DNA of 5,935 bases, from the NCBI GenBank assembly GCA_023667385.1, contig JAMPAE010000102.1:1-5935 (forward strand), written 5' to 3'. A program made the position numbers and the translations under genes. The stretch comes from Ruminococcus sp. (GTDB taxonomy: Bacteria; Bacillota; Clostridia; Oscillospirales; Acutalibacteraceae). Of this stretch, positions 5,201 to 5,935 are shown piece by piece. Position 1 is the stretch's first letter. Every line of letters begins with the position of its first letter. Below the pieces are notes generated by a model, which worked only from the letters and a program-made list of their open reading frames with translations, did no database searches and was not told where the DNA came from.

Positions 5201-5244
5201 AACACAACACCGCCGAAAAGGGTAGTCATCGGCGGTGTTGTGTT
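5201..5244. terminator. Strong, probably bidirectional terminator between convergent genes
   Basis: AACACAACACCGCCGA (5201-5216) pairs perfectly with TCGGCGGTGTTGTGTT (5229-5244): a 16-bp stem with a 12-nt loop, GC-rich at the loop end. On the plus strand GTTCTT follows, a weak U-tract; on the minus strand TGGTTTATT follows. It lies 37 bp after the SGNH-like gene and 39 bp from the end of the convergent minus-strand gene, so it most likely ends both. Confidence 0.85.
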
Positions 5245-5264
5245 GTTCTTGAATTGGCTCGACT

Positions 5265-5289
5265 CAATTCAATTCAATTCAATTCAATT
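5265..5289. repeat. Five tandem copies of CAATT
   Basis: CAATT is repeated exactly five times, followed by a partial copy (CA). Read on the minus strand it is (AATTG)5. Its right edge carries the last Asn codon and the TGA stop (5284-5286) of the minus-strand gene; the other copies are 3' untranslated. GAATTG at 5251-5256 can pair with any copy to form alternative hairpins. Confidence 0.95.
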
Positions 5290-5694
5290 CATCCTCTCCA
5301 AAACGGCAGTGTATTCAGCGTTTTCAGTGTCAACATTCAGCTCGATCCATTTATAGGTTTTGCTGCTTGCCGCAATGTTAATGAATTTTTCATTCGTTAA
5401 ATCATAGATGCACTGATATTTGCCGTTTTCGGTTTCCTTCCATGGATTGTTTTCTTTTTTAGTATCAGCTATGAATTTTTCAAGCTCTTGCTCGCTGAGC
5501 ATAAAAGTCCATTCGCCGTCAGGGTCAATAATACCATTCTTAACATATTCATCAGCGATTCTTTTTGGGATATATACATCACCGATTAATTCAACTCGCA
5601 GAAACAGCATTTTGTCATAGCTTTTGCAAAGCGGAATCATCAACGCAATCACAAAAGCAAGCATTGCCGCCATTATAATTTTTCTGTGTTTCAT
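5284..5694 (-). CDS. Unrecognised membrane-anchored protein
   Basis: A 136-residue protein that I do not recognise. It begins MKHRKIIMAAMLAFVIALMI, a positively charged N-terminus followed by one hydrophobic helix (about residues 6-23), so it is either anchored in the membrane with its bulk outside or exported. Cys23 is preceded by IPL, a poor lipobox because the residue before Cys is Leu, so a lipoprotein is unlikely. The remainder (25-136) is hydrophilic and mixed alpha/beta, with WTFMLSEQELEKFI (62-75) and NIAASSKTYKWIELNV (106-121). The ATG at 5694 lies one base after the stop of the upstream gene, with GGGAGG (5701-5706) inside that gene's end, so the two genes are co-transcribed and probably coupled. 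The stop falls in the CAATT repeat. Confidence 0.75.
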   Translation of the reverse strand: MKHRKIIMAAMLAFVIALMIPLCKSYDKMLFLRVELIGDVYIPKRIADEYVKNGIIDPDGEWTFMLSEQELEKFIADTKKENNPWKETENGKYQCIYDLTNEKFINIAASSKTYKWIELNVDTENAEYTAVLERMN

Positions 5695-5695
5695 G

Positions 5696-5935
5696 TCAGT
5701 CCTCCCACAAAAGCTCGATATAACTTATGCCCGTAATAACTTTCAGCACTTCCCAAAAAGATGAACAGCCTGACTTTTTATGATACCAGATGTCGTTGAT
5801 TTTTTTGACTTTGGTTTCCTTTTCGCCGTCATAAAGCTCTTTAGCGGATGAATTAGGCGCATATATCACCGTATATCGTCCGTCAATAACCTCAAATGAC
5901 ACAACACCGTTTTCACAGCGTATCCTGTCGAAGCA
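5696..5935 (-). CDS. Unrecognised protein, N-terminus beyond the window
   Basis: The frame is open from the right edge (5935) to a TGA at 5696-5698 and gives 79 residues, ending YIELLWED. A GTG at 5900-5902 could be read as a start but has no ribosome binding site, and the frame continues upstream (CFDRIRCENGV before it), so this is the C-terminal part of a longer protein. It looks like a soluble, mixed beta-rich domain: FEVIDGRYTVIYAP, then a charged stretch KKINDIWYHKKS, then WEVLKVITGISYIEL. No family is recognised. It is the upstream partner of the membrane-anchored gene in one operon. Confidence 0.7.
   Translation of the reverse strand, partial: CFDRIRCENGVVSFEVIDGRYTVIYAPNSSAKELYDGEKETKVKKINDIWYHKKSGCSSFWEVLKVITGISYIELLWED

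Noticed and set aside
4837..5229. Minus-strand open frame opposite the SGNH-like gene
   Set aside because: It begins inside the terminator and has no recognisable features; the plus-strand frame has operon context, a coupled start and family motifs.
5265..5289. Phase-variable repeat switching the minus-strand gene on or off
   Set aside because: The stop codon lies in the first copy reached by the ribosome, so changes in copy number affect only the untranslated region.
5900..5902. GTG as the start of the rightmost gene
   Set aside because: No ribosome binding site precedes it and the frame stays open to the window edge, so the gene is better treated as cut by the window.

Overview
The window looks like a piece of chromosome from a low-to-moderate GC, endospore-forming member of the Clostridia (Ruminococcaceae/Oscillospiraceae-like, probably an anaerobic gut bacterium). 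Evidence: an alpha/beta-type small acid-soluble spore protein (SASP) gene, strong AGGAGG-type ribosome binding sites, sigma-A promoters with TATAAT boxes, a cytidylate kinase-like protein and a hybrid-cluster-protein-associated redox-disulfide (DUF1858-type) protein, plus a large serine recombinase of the clostridial transposon/ICE type. The assignment rests on protein families, not on a search.

Left part (1-about 1825): the right end of an integrated mobile element. It holds the tail of an unidentified small gene, a strong extended -10 promoter, and a 559-residue large serine recombinase. The recombinase reads out of the element into the host SASP gene on the opposite strand. The last 70 bp of the two genes overlap tail to tail, so the attachment site lies at about 1816-1830. 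The SASP has lost its native C-terminus for nine element-encoded residues, and the last 10 or so recombinase residues come from the antisense strand of the SASP gene. The rest of the element and the other junction are left of the window.

Middle part (1991-4137, minus strand): ordinary host genes in separate transcription units. These are the SASP gene, a terminator, the small redox-disulfide protein with its own promoter, a cytidylate kinase-like protein with a consensus promoter and a hairpin at the start of its transcript, and a LysR-type regulator.

Right part (4137-5935): the LysR gene is transcribed away from a two-gene operon, a small PQ-loop/SemiSWEET-like membrane protein and a divergent SGNH-hydrolase-like protein, coupled by an ATGA overlap. 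The divergent promoters are back to back. A T-N11-A dyad lies about 62 bp upstream of the operon start and just inside the LysR transcript, the usual layout for an autoregulated LysR protein that activates its neighbours. A 16-bp-stem terminator closes the operon. Beyond it, five copies of CAATT lead into two unrecognised minus-strand genes, one membrane-anchored and one cut by the window edge.

The most interesting points are the tail swap between recombinase and SASP gene, and the LysR / PQ-loop / SGNH-like module, in which the SGNH-like protein lacks two of the standard catalytic blocks.
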